52,543 nucleotides of DNA from an uncultured Dorea sp. (GTDB lineage: Bacteria > Bacillota > Clostridia > Lachnospirales > Lachnospiraceae), in the NCBI GenBank assembly GCA_910587575.1, contig CAJULU010000017.1:1-52543 (forward strand), given 5' to 3'. Numbering within the stretch: position 1 is the stretch's first letter; each line of letters begins with the position of its first letter. Positions 25,454 to 34,403 of this stretch are shown one piece after another. A program made the translations under genes and the position numbers. The notes beneath the pieces were generated by a model that was not told where the DNA came from, searched no databases, and worked only from the letters and a program-made list of their open reading frames with translations.

Positions 25454-25870
25454 ATGTCATTTACCATTCAAGTAAGGATGAAAAAGCCAGGCAGGCAGAT
25501 GAGCCATCTTACGTCCCCCACGCCATTTGTTCTGCCTGAGAAGCCGGAAACTCTGCGGGAACTGCTGCTTGGTCTGACAGAACTTGGCGTGAGGGATTAC
25601 AATGCAAGAAAGGATGAAGGGCAGCTGCTTCCCTTTCTGACGAAGGAGGAGATTGCAGACCAGGCTGTGTGCGGTAAAGTAACGTTCGGCGTCCGGGGCG
25701 GGGAAGACGCAGATCCCGGGAAGGCGGCAGAGAATACGATCCAGTGTTTCGAGGACGGGATTTACCGTGTGTTTGCCGGAGAGAAGGAACTGACCGGGCT
25801 TGACGACAGGATTCCATGGACAGAAGGACTGGTGTTCACGCTGATACGTCTGACCATGCTGTCCGGTTAA
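25454..25870 (+). CDS. Small protein of unknown function linked to DUF4132
   Basis: The 138-residue protein is acidic and soluble with no membrane or signal segment. It starts at ATG 25454 behind AGGAGG. It is followed 65 bases later by the very large DUF4132 gene with no terminator between, so the two are probably co-transcribed. I recognise no family; the region ELLLGLTELGVRDYNARKDE and the FEDGIYRVFAG element may be conserved. A partner role is inferred from position. Confidence 0.65.
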   Translation: MSFTIQVRMKKPGRQMSHLTSPTPFVLPEKPETLRELLLGLTELGVRDYNARKDEGQLLPFLTKEEIADQAVCGKVTFGVRGGEDADPGKAAENTIQCFEDGIYRVFAGEKELTGLDDRIPWTEGLVFTLIRLTMLSG

Positions 25871-25935
25871 ATCCCTGTTTGAAAAGAGCAGCAGAGCATT
25901 GAGCGGTGAACAGAGAATCAGAGAAAGGAAGAATC

Positions 25936-28900
25936 ATGGCAGGATTTACATATGAAACCAGAAGAAAGATCAGTGAAACATGGGTAAATGGTGTCACAGA
26001 AAGAGGAAAGCATCTTTCCGGCCGGGAAAAGGAGATGCTGCCCCGTATCTACGGCTACACGATTCCACAGGATGCCTGTAGTTTTATGAGAAAATGCCTG
26101 GCGGATGGGCAATATTCCAGTTTAAGCGGACTCTACAAGAAGGAGTTCCCCGGACTGGTAAAGATCTGCGTACCGGAAACATCCCGGGAAGAATTCTACT
26201 TCGCACTGGATGAAATGAACAACTATCAGATGACAGCGGGATGGTACAGAAGAAGCCTGCGTTCCCGAAGCTATGTTCCCTTTGTGGAACAGAGCGTCCG
26301 GCTTCTCAGGGCCTATTCACTGCTAGATTTTTACAACGTAAGCCTGGCGGATCTGCTGACCGGAAAGGTGGCGCCAGAATACTTCGACCATGCCAGGAAT
26401 GAGTATTTCGCTTATGGGGAAATGCTTTCCGCACAGATTGACCGGGGCAGTGAACGGGCAGTACAGGCGGTGAAGGAGATTCTCTTTGGAGAAGGAAATA
26501 CCGTTATGATCAGCCATGAGCTGATCCGCGGAATTGTGATGAGCAGAAGCCGGGAACTCTATGATGTCCTTGGCAGATTCCTTCTGGCGGCAAGACTCCA
26601 GGAAGGCGCCAGACAGGCAGTCTGTGAGACTATGGATGCCGGACGGCCGGAGGCTTTCCTGCATTTGCTTTCCGTCATTGAGGAGCATAATCTGATCCGG
26701 TTTTCCTCTGTCAGACGTGCGGCGGCCACCTGGATCGGCATTTTCAATGAGAAGAGCGTAGAAAGGATGAGTGAGAAGCTGCTTGGATGGATGGGGCAGT
26801 GCCTCCGTGATCCGGTGTTCTGCCAGGAACAGCTTGACACCGAGGATTCGGTTGCCATCAGCTGTGCGCTCTGGGCCAGGGGGTTTTATGATGCGGAAAA
26901 TGCCGTACAGTCGGTTCTGCAGCTGATTACCTGCGGGACGAAGCATCAGAAGATGACGGCCTCCTATTTTATCCGGTCGGTTCAGGATACGAAACTTAAG
27001 ATGCGGGTGACAAAAGAGGTCATCTTAACATATGCGGATGACCTGGAACTTGTGGCCTGCTTCCTGCCGGGATTTATGGAGAATGTAAGTTCTTATTTCT
27101 ATCGTCTTGTGAAGGATGAAAACAATTCCTCTTATTCCTTCCGCAGTGACAAGGTCGTAAGGCCCCAAAAACTGGAGCCGGAAGAATTCTTTGAGAACCG
27201 GGAGGAGGCGCTTAGATGTTATGAGGTCTTAAAGGAGATCCTTAAGAAGGTTCCGAAAAAGGGACTGGTTCTCTCACCGTGTATTTTCCCCTGGCACCAG
27301 GTATCCATGGGCCCGTCTGCCATTGCCGCAAGGCTGTGTCTGATTGCATGGACGCTGCAGGATGAAAAGGTGCTGGACGAGGCGGCAGGATTTATTCCCC
27401 TGATAGGACAGGGCGAGGGATATTCCTACTACAGCGCCTCAAGGGCGGCTGCGGCAAGGCTTCTGCTTTACCGGCCGGAGTCTGAGGCGAGAAAGAAGGT
27501 CTTATTTGAACTGCTGCACAATGCGGAGGAATATACCAATGAGGACGCCTTTCATCTGGCGGACGACATGGAACTGTCCTCAGAGGATTTTGTGAAAATA
27601 GAAAAGAATCTCAAGTATAAGAAGGGAAGGCAGGGAACTCTTGCGCTTCTGCGAAAGCAGAACCGGGAAGAGTTACTGTCCTGTATCATCCGGCTTCTGA
27701 AGATGAAACCGGAAGAATGTCACATGGGGGCTCTTGACCTTGCCCTGCATCTGCAGAATCAGGAAGGAAAGTGCCCGGAAGAACTTCTTCCCCATCTGAA
27801 AGAGGTTACCGGTCCCACCGGCAGAGAACAGGTGATTCTGAACGAGCTTCTGGGTCACGAGAGCAAAGCGCAGGATATCTTACATACCCCGGGATATGGC
27901 TTATATGACGTGAACCGGGAGTGGATTCTGCCAGAGATCCGAATAGAAAAGGATCAGGCAGCAGAACTGTTTATCTGTGGGGAAGCAGCCTGTATCCGTG
28001 TATGCAGGAAACTGGATAAGCTGATTCAGGAGCATGCCACGCTGGCTTATGAGACGGCGTGGAATACGGAGGAACTTCTGGGAAATGGTTTGAAAAAGAG
28101 CCGGTATACCCACGAGGATCCGGATGCAAAGCCCCTTGACGCTTATCCGTTCCGGGAAATGTGGGAGAAGTTCTACGAACAGGAGATTAAAACCCCGCAG
28201 CTTCTCCTGGAAACGGAACTTTACTGGGAGTGCTGTGTCCAGAGAAGATTTGTGGAGAGTCAGCAGAAATTATACAGTCAGGTATTTAAAAACGGAAAGA
28301 AGCCTCTTTTTCAGAATCTGGTGCCCGGCATTTCCTATACCGGGCATGTACGGCAGTTACTTGGGTTACTGGAAGAGCAGTTCGTACCGGCTTCACTGAA
28401 AGCCCGTTTTGCTTTATGCGGAACCGCAAAATATCTTTCCGTGCTGGATACCTCCAATGACATCTTCCCGGTGGAGGAAGAACGCTGGAATGGAGAAAAG
28501 ATTACTTATACAAAGCGGACGGCACAGCTCCCGGTCTTTGCGGACATGATCCGGTGGCTTTCAGGGCCTGGGGCAAAAGAAGACTGGGAGAGTGCATTTG
28601 CACTGCGTTTCCGTCTTCAGAAGCATTATCTTGAGCAGGCGGACAGAGAGCAGAAACGGCAGTATACATACGGGAATTCGAAGGAATGTTATCTGGGACT
28701 TACGGATTACGTGAAGTGTTACCAGAAAGGAATCTGGGATAAAGACCTGTTTTATAAAGCGGTGTTTCTGTTCCTGGATCTGGGAAGTCTGCTGGAGCCG
28801 GTCAGCACCGTGGAGCAGAAAGGAGCGGTTTCTTCAAGAAACGCACGGGTCTATGCGTTAAATACATTCTTTGGCCCGGGTGTAATCCGGCCTGTGGACG

Positions 28901-31080
28901 GAAAATACCGCTTTGACGATCTCAGAGACGGGATGCCGGAGATGGTATTTGCCCATGAATTGTACGAAGAACTGGTGCCGCTTTTGTTAAGTGTGGAGTT
29001 AAAGCGTGGAGAGCAGGCAACGCCCTTTTCCGAGTATGTCCATAAGATCCGTGTCATCTACGGCATTGACCTTATGACCCGGATTCTGACGGCGCTTGGG
29101 AAGGAACCGCTTCAGAGAGGATTCAGTTACTATTCTTCTGACAGTGACAGGAAGTCGGTGTTAAGCCATCTGCTTAAGGTCTGTATGCCGGGGCCTGAAG
29201 AAACGGTGGAAGATTTAAAGGCGGCTCTTACGGGGAGGGATATTACCAGGAAGAGGCTGGTGGAACTTGCCATGTATGCCCAGCAGTGGATTCCGATGAT
29301 GGAAGCCTATCTTAAGATTCCGGGATTTGCCAGCACCTGCTATTATTTTATGGCACATACCAGCGAGCGGCTGGATGAGCAGGCAGCTTCCATCGTCGCA
29401 AGGTATACGCCTCTTTCACCGGATGAGCTTGGCGACGGGGCATTCGATATCCACTGGTTTACCGATGCTTACGAAAGTGTGGGGGAGAAGAATTTTAAGC
29501 TGCTTTATGATGCCGCAAAATATTCTTCTTCCGGGGCGGCTCATGCAAGGGCGCGCAAATATGCGGACGCTGCTCTGGGGAAGGTGGAAAAAGCTGCCCT
29601 TAAGGCAGAAATCGAGGCGAAACGGAACAAAGATCTGCTGATGAGCCTTCCGCTTCTGCCCCTTACCGGACTGAAGGCGGGAAAGGATGCGGAACTTCTG
29701 GACCGGTATCAGTTTATCCAGAAGTATCAGAAAGAGAGCAGGCAGTTCGGCGCACAGCGGCGGGCCAGCGAGGGGCGCGCCGTGGAGATTGCCCTTAGAA
29801 ACTTAAGTGTCAATGCAGGATTTACGGATGTGACCCGCCTCATCCTCCGGATGGAGGGGAAGCTTACCCAGCAGTCTGCGGCGTATTTTGAATGGCAGGG
29901 CGCAGATGAGATCGAGTTAATGATCTCCGTGGATGAGAACGGGAAAAGTGTGCTGAAATGCAGAAGGGACGGAAAGATTCTGAAGTCCGTACCGGCGAAG
30001 TATAAGAAGCATGAGACGGTACAGAGATACCAGGAAGTCCATAAGAAGTTAAAGGAACAGTACAGCAGGACGAAGCAGATGATGGAGCAGGCGATGGAGG
30101 ACCGTACGGAATTTGAGGTATGGGAATTCCTGGAACTTAAGCATAATCCGGTAGCGGGACCGATTGTGGAATTTCTGGTGGTGAGGACTCTTTCTGATAC
30201 CGGCTTTGCCGCCGGCTTTCTGACGGAAGAGGGCATTGTGGACGACCAGGGGATTGTGACGGCAGTAAAGCCGGACGAGAAGCTTCTGATTGCTCATCCC
30301 TTTGATCTCTATGCCAGCGGCCGCTGGCATGAATGGCAGAAGCTGTTATTCGCAAAACAGATCCGTCAGCCCTTTAAGCAGGTGTTCCGGGAACTGTATC
30401 TGAAACTTGACGAAGAACTGGAAAAGGGAGAATCCAGACTGTTTTCCGGCAACCAGATCCAGCCTCAGAAGACGGCAGGGGCGCTTAAGGGCCGCCGCTG
30501 GGTTGCAGATTACGAGGATGGGCTGCAGAAGGTTTATTATAACGAGAATATCGTTGCCTGCATCTATGCCATGGCAGACTGGTTTACGCCCAGCGACGCA
30601 GAGGCTCCGACTCTGGAGTGGGTGGCTTTCACGGACCGGAAGACCGGAAAGCCAAAGAAGATCAGGGAGATTCCCGATGTGATCTACAGTGAGGTGATGC
30701 GGGATGTGGATCTGGCTGTGAGCGTGGCCCATGCAGGCGGCGTGGATCCGGAGACCAGCCATTCCACCATTGAGATGCGAAGGGTGATTGCAAAGTGTAA
30801 CCTGGAACTGTTCGGGCTTCAGAATGTCCGTCTGGAGGGAAATCATGCCCTGATTGAAGGAAAACTCGGACAGTATTCGGTTCATCTGGGGAGCGGTGTG
30901 GTTCATCAGATCGGAAATTCCATGCTGTTTGTGGTGCCGGTACATTCCCAGCACAGGGGGCGGATCTTCCTGCCGTTTATTGACGATGATCCAAAGACTG
31001 CGGAGATTATGTCGAAGATTCTGTTATTTGCTGAGGACACGAAGATCAAGGATCCGAATATCCTGTCGCAGATCCGGTAG
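25936..31080 (+). CDS. Giant DUF4132-domain protein
   Basis: The 1714-residue product starts at ATG 25936 after GAAAGGAAG (the GTG at 25906 lacks an RBS). The long N-terminal part is leucine-rich and helical, possibly HEAT-like or the DUF5724 region. The DUF4132 domain is C-terminal of the middle, roughly residues 1270-1560 (contains PFKQVFRELY and GRRWVADYEDG). The final 170 residues (SVHLGSGVVHQIGNSML, VPVHSQHRGRIFLPFIDDD) resemble the DUF7737 tail. No transmembrane segments are seen. E. coli MolR is a member; its role is not firmly known. It is the largest gene in the window, in a two-gene unit. Confidence 0.85.
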   Translation: MAGFTYETRRKISETWVNGVTERGKHLSGREKEMLPRIYGYTIPQDACSFMRKCLADGQYSSLSGLYKKEFPGLVKICVPETSREEFYFALDEMNNYQMTAGWYRRSLRSRSYVPFVEQSVRLLRAYSLLDFYNVSLADLLTGKVAPEYFDHARNEYFAYGEMLSAQIDRGSERAVQAVKEILFGEGNTVMISHELIRGIVMSRSRELYDVLGRFLLAARLQEGARQAVCETMDAGRPEAFLHLLSVIEEHNLIRFSSVRRAAATWIGIFNEKSVERMSEKLLGWMGQCLRDPVFCQEQLDTEDSVAISCALWARGFYDAENAVQSVLQLITCGTKHQKMTASYFIRSVQDTKLKMRVTKEVILTYADDLELVACFLPGFMENVSSYFYRLVKDENNSSYSFRSDKVVRPQKLEPEEFFENREEALRCYEVLKEILKKVPKKGLVLSPCIFPWHQVSMGPSAIAARLCLIAWTLQDEKVLDEAAGFIPLIGQGEGYSYYSASRAAAARLLLYRPESEARKKVLFELLHNAEEYTNEDAFHLADDMELSSEDFVKIEKNLKYKKGRQGTLALLRKQNREELLSCIIRLLKMKPEECHMGALDLALHLQNQEGKCPEELLPHLKEVTGPTGREQVILNELLGHESKAQDILHTPGYGLYDVNREWILPEIRIEKDQAAELFICGEAACIRVCRKLDKLIQEHATLAYETAWNTEELLGNGLKKSRYTHEDPDAKPLDAYPFREMWEKFYEQEIKTPQLLLETELYWECCVQRRFVESQQKLYSQVFKNGKKPLFQNLVPGISYTGHVRQLLGLLEEQFVPASLKARFALCGTAKYLSVLDTSNDIFPVEEERWNGEKITYTKRTAQLPVFADMIRWLSGPGAKEDWESAFALRFRLQKHYLEQADREQKRQYTYGNSKECYLGLTDYVKCYQKGIWDKDLFYKAVFLFLDLGSLLEPVSTVEQKGAVSSRNARVYALNTFFGPGVIRPVDGKYRFDDLRDGMPEMVFAHELYEELVPLLLSVELKRGEQATPFSEYVHKIRVIYGIDLMTRILTALGKEPLQRGFSYYSSDSDRKSVLSHLLKVCMPGPEETVEDLKAALTGRDITRKRLVELAMYAQQWIPMMEAYLKIPGFASTCYYFMAHTSERLDEQAASIVARYTPLSPDELGDGAFDIHWFTDAYESVGEKNFKLLYDAAKYSSSGAAHARARKYADAALGKVEKAALKAEIEAKRNKDLLMSLPLLPLTGLKAGKDAELLDRYQFIQKYQKESRQFGAQRRASEGRAVEIALRNLSVNAGFTDVTRLILRMEGKLTQQSAAYFEWQGADEIELMISVDENGKSVLKCRRDGKILKSVPAKYKKHETVQRYQEVHKKLKEQYSRTKQMMEQAMEDRTEFEVWEFLELKHNPVAGPIVEFLVVRTLSDTGFAAGFLTEEGIVDDQGIVTAVKPDEKLLIAHPFDLYASGRWHEWQKLLFAKQIRQPFKQVFRELYLKLDEELEKGESRLFSGNQIQPQKTAGALKGRRWVADYEDGLQKVYYNENIVACIYAMADWFTPSDAEAPTLEWVAFTDRKTGKPKKIREIPDVIYSEVMRDVDLAVSVAHAGGVDPETSHSTIEMRRVIAKCNLELFGLQNVRLEGNHALIEGKLGQYSVHLGSGVVHQIGNSMLFVVPVHSQHRGRIFLPFIDDDPKTAEIMSKILLFAEDTKIKDPNILSQIR

Positions 31081-31089
31081 AAATTTTTT

Positions 31090-31127
31090 AGCGCTGCAAA
31101 ATTCTACGTTGAATTTTGCAGCGCTTT
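31090..31127 (+). terminator. Terminator after the DUF4132 gene
   Basis: AGCGCTGCAAAATTC (31090-31104) and GAATTTTGCAGCGCT (31111-31125) form a perfect 15-base stem with a 6-base loop, followed by TTCTC. It cleanly ends the two-gene unit. Confidence 0.85.
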
Positions 31128-31179
31128 CTCATATAATATATCATATACTTTAATGATCATATTGAAAGGAAGATTGATT

Positions 31180-31428
31180 ATGGCTAGTATTTTACCTGTT
31201 TCTGATCTGAGAAATTATAATGAAGTATTAAAAAAATGCCAGGTTGGTGAGCCGGTATTTCTTACTAAAAATGGAAGAGGCCGTTTTGTTGTGATTGATA
31301 TTGCTGATTATGAACGGGAGCAGGCAGAGAAGAAACTTCTGAAGAAGCTTAATGAAGCTGAAGAAGCTGTAAAGGATGAAAAAGCCTGGCTTAGCCTTGA
31401 AGAATTAAAAACTTTAATGGGAGATTAG
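31180..31428 (+). CDS. Phd/YefM-type antitoxin
   Basis: The 82-residue protein has the Phd/YefM fold pattern: MASILPVSDLRNYNEVLKK then GEPVFLTKNGRGRFVVIDIADYE. Such antitoxins repress their own operon by DNA binding through the N-terminus and neutralise a RelE/ParE-type toxin by the C-terminal tail. Start is ATG 31180 behind GAAAGGAAG. An AT-rich region upstream (31131-31160) contains overlapping palindromes that could be the operator. It precedes a broken toxin gene. Confidence 0.88.
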   Translation: MASILPVSDLRNYNEVLKKCQVGEPVFLTKNGRGRFVVIDIADYEREQAEKKLLKKLNEAEEAVKDEKAWLSLEELKTLMGD

Positions 31429-31431
31429 CTT

Positions 31432-31651
31432 ATGGTTAAATTGCGAATTAACCCGCTGGTGGTAAATGACTTGAAAGAGATTCGCAGCTATATTGCTGAG
31501 GACAGATCTTTCTAAAAGGATTCATTTTCAGACAGATTACAAATACATAGTATGGGAGAATTATGTGATTATATATAAGATAGGAGAGGAATATGTAGAA
31601 ATATACCGGGTGATAAACAGATATCAGGATATTGGAAAGATTTTTGAATAA
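31432..31651 (+). pseudogene. RelE/ParE-type toxin, internally deleted
   Basis: From ATG 31432 the sequence reads MVKLRINPLVVNDLKEIRSY, a typical RelE/ParE start, to a stop near 31513. A second frame at about 31535-31651 reads TDYKYIVWENYVIIYKIG and RVINRYQDIGKIFE, the usual RelE/ParE tail, ending at TAA. The middle third and reading frame are lost, so about 30 residues are missing. The toxin is therefore inactive while the antitoxin remains intact. Overlaps are three bases from the antitoxin stop. Confidence 0.8.
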
Positions 31652-31739
31652 ATTCCTTTCAGCAAATCTTTTTTATTGCCAGGAAAGATGTTATAATAAG
31701 AATCGCATAAGTATAAGAAAACAAAAGAGAGGTACCAAA

Positions 31740-34403
31740 GTGGCGGAATTAACACCAATGATGCAGCAATACATGGAGACTAAGAAGGAGTATCCAGACT
31801 GCATCTTGTTTTATAGACTGGGAGATTTTTATGAGATGTTCTTTGACGATGCGCTGACGGCGTCAAAGGAACTGGAGATTACGCTGACCGGCAAGAACTG
31901 CGGCTTAGAGGAGCGTGCGCCTATGTGCGGCGTTCCCTTTCATGCGGTGGACAGTTATCTGAACCGCCTGGTTTCCAAGGGATATAAGGTGGCCATCTGT
32001 GAGCAGATGGAGGATGCTGCCAGTGCGAAGGGGCTGGTGAAGCGGGACGTGGTACGCATCGTCACGCCAGGCACGAACCTGGACGTGCAGGCCCTGGACG
32101 AGACGAAGAATAACTATATCATGTGCGTGGTCTATATTGCCGACCGTTACGGGTTGTCGGTTGCGGATGTAACTACAGGGGAATACACGGTTACGGAACT
32201 TGGTGAGGCAGAAAAGCTTTTTGATGAGATCTATAAGTTTATGCCCTCGGAACTGATCTGCAACGAGGCATTCTATATGAGCGGCATGGATCTGGAACTG
32301 TTAAAGGAGAAGCTGGGGATTACCCTGTATTCCCTGGAGGCCTGGTATTTTGACGACAGTATCTGCCAGCGGACCCTGACCGATCATTTCCACGTGAATG
32401 GCCTTAAGGGGCTGGGGCTTGGGGATTATGACTGCGGAGTGATTGCCGCAGGAGCGCTGCTGAAGTATCTGATCGAGACACAGAAGAGGGATTTGTCCCA
32501 CATTACCCGCCTTTCGGTCTATGCTGCGGGGAAATATATGCTGCTTGACAGTTCCACCAGAAGGAATCTGGAACTCTGTGAGACTCTCAGAGAGAAGCAG
32601 AAGAGGGGCTCTCTTCTGTGGGTGCTGGACAAGACGAAGACGGCCATGGGGGCCAGGGCGCTTCGCAGACACATTGAGCAGCCTCTGATTGATAAAAAGG
32701 AGATTGAACGCCGCCTGGATGCGGTGGAGGAACTGAAAGAAACTGCGATTTCCCGGGAAGAGATCCGGGAATATCTTTCTTCTGTCTATGACCTGGAACG
32801 TCTGGTGTGCCGGATTACCTATCAGTCGGCGAACCCGCGGGATCTGATTGCTTTTGAACATTCTCTTGCCATGCTGCCCCATATCAAGTATCTTTTACAG
32901 GAAATGAAGTCACCGCTCCTTAAGGAGCTTTATGAGAGTATGGATACCCTGGAGGATCTCTGTGAGCTGGTAAAAAAAGCCATCAGAGATGAGCCGCCCA
33001 TTGCCATGCGGGAAGGCGGTATTATCCGGGAGGGATACGACCAGGAGGTGGACAGGCTTCGGTCGGCCAAGTCGGACGGCAAAGAGTGGCTTGCGAAGCT
33101 GGAGGCCGATGAACGGGAGAAGACGGGAATCAAGAATCTGAAGATCCGGTTCAACAAGGTATTCGGCTATTATCTGGAAGTGACCAATTCTTTCAAGAAC
33201 ATGGTGCCGGATTATTATACACGCAAGCAGACCCTCGCCAATGCGGAACGCTATATCATCCCGGAACTGAAGGAACTGGAGGATACCATTCTGGGGGCTG
33301 AGGATAAGCTGTATGCCCTGGAATATCAGCTGTACTGCGAAGTGAGGGATAAGATCGGTGCAGAGATCCTGCGGATCCAGTCCAGTGCAAGGGCAGTGGC
33401 ACAGTTAGATGCATTTTCCTCCCTGGCCCTGGTGGCAGAGCGGAATCAGTATGTGCGCCCCAGAATGAATGAGAAGGGAATCATCGACATCAGGGACGGA
33501 CGGCATCCTGTGGTGGAGAAGATGATTCCAGGCGATATGTTTATTGCCAATGATACCTTTTTAAATGATAAGAAGAACCGGATTTCCATTATTACGGGGC
33601 CTAACATGGCCGGGAAATCCACTTATATGCGCCAGACTGCACTGATTGTCCTGATGGCGCAGATCGGATCTTTTGTTCCGGCTTCCAGCGCAGATATCGG
33701 ACTGGTGGACCGGATCTTTACCAGGGTGGGGGCATCCGACGATCTGGCCAGCGGGCAGAGTACCTTTATGGTGGAGATGACAGAGGTTGCCAATATTCTT
33801 CGCAATGCCACCAGCAGAAGCCTGCTGATTCTGGATGAAATCGGGCGGGGGACCAGTACCTTTGACGGGCTGAGCATCGCCTGGGCGGTGATCGAGCATA
33901 TCAGCAACAGTAAGCTTCTGGGGGCAAAGACGCTGTTTGCCACGCATTACCATGAACTGACAGAACTGGAAGGAAAGATTAATAACGTGAACAATTACTG
34001 TATTGCCGTGAAGGAGAAGGGAGACGACATTATTTTCCTGCGCAAGATTGTGAAGGGCGGTGCAGACAAGAGTTACGGGATCCAGGTGGCGAGGCTGGCC
34101 GGCGTACCGGAGACGGTGATTGAACGGGCAAAAGAGATTGTGGAAGAACTGGTGCAGGCCGATATTACGGACAAGATCAAAGACATCGCTTCCCATGGGC
34201 ATGAGCAGCCTGCAAAACCGAAACATTACGATGAGGTGGATCTGGCGCAGATGTCGCTGTTTGATACGGTGAAGGATGATGATGTGATCGATGAGATTAA
34301 GAATCTGGATATCGGAAATCTGACGCCCATCGATGCGCTGAATACGTTGTATCAGCTGCAGAACAAACTAAAGAACCGGTGGCAGGTGATCAGTCATGAG
34401 TAA
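31740..34403 (+). CDS. mutS: DNA mismatch repair protein MutS
   Basis: I place the start at GTG 31740, seven bases after GAGAGG (31727-31732); the longer frame from 31632 runs through the broken toxin gene. The 887-residue protein has the mismatch-recognition domain (FYRLGDFYEMFFDDA, with the phenylalanine-glutamate pair), Walker A GPNMAGKSTYMRQTALI, and Walker B LLILDEIGRGTSTFDGLS. The C-terminal QMSLFD motif fits a sliding-clamp contact. It overlaps mutL by eight bases. Confidence 0.98.
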   Translation: MAELTPMMQQYMETKKEYPDCILFYRLGDFYEMFFDDALTASKELEITLTGKNCGLEERAPMCGVPFHAVDSYLNRLVSKGYKVAICEQMEDAASAKGLVKRDVVRIVTPGTNLDVQALDETKNNYIMCVVYIADRYGLSVADVTTGEYTVTELGEAEKLFDEIYKFMPSELICNEAFYMSGMDLELLKEKLGITLYSLEAWYFDDSICQRTLTDHFHVNGLKGLGLGDYDCGVIAAGALLKYLIETQKRDLSHITRLSVYAAGKYMLLDSSTRRNLELCETLREKQKRGSLLWVLDKTKTAMGARALRRHIEQPLIDKKEIERRLDAVEELKETAISREEIREYLSSVYDLERLVCRITYQSANPRDLIAFEHSLAMLPHIKYLLQEMKSPLLKELYESMDTLEDLCELVKKAIRDEPPIAMREGGIIREGYDQEVDRLRSAKSDGKEWLAKLEADEREKTGIKNLKIRFNKVFGYYLEVTNSFKNMVPDYYTRKQTLANAERYIIPELKELEDTILGAEDKLYALEYQLYCEVRDKIGAEILRIQSSARAVAQLDAFSSLALVAERNQYVRPRMNEKGIIDIRDGRHPVVEKMIPGDMFIANDTFLNDKKNRISIITGPNMAGKSTYMRQTALIVLMAQIGSFVPASSADIGLVDRIFTRVGASDDLASGQSTFMVEMTEVANILRNATSRSLLILDEIGRGTSTFDGLSIAWAVIEHISNSKLLGAKTLFATHYHELTELEGKINNVNNYCIAVKEKGDDIIFLRKIVKGGADKSYGIQVARLAGVPETVIERAKEIVEELVQADITDKIKDIASHGHEQPAKPKHYDEVDLAQMSLFDTVKDDDVIDEIKNLDIGNLTPIDALNTLYQLQNKLKNRWQVISHE

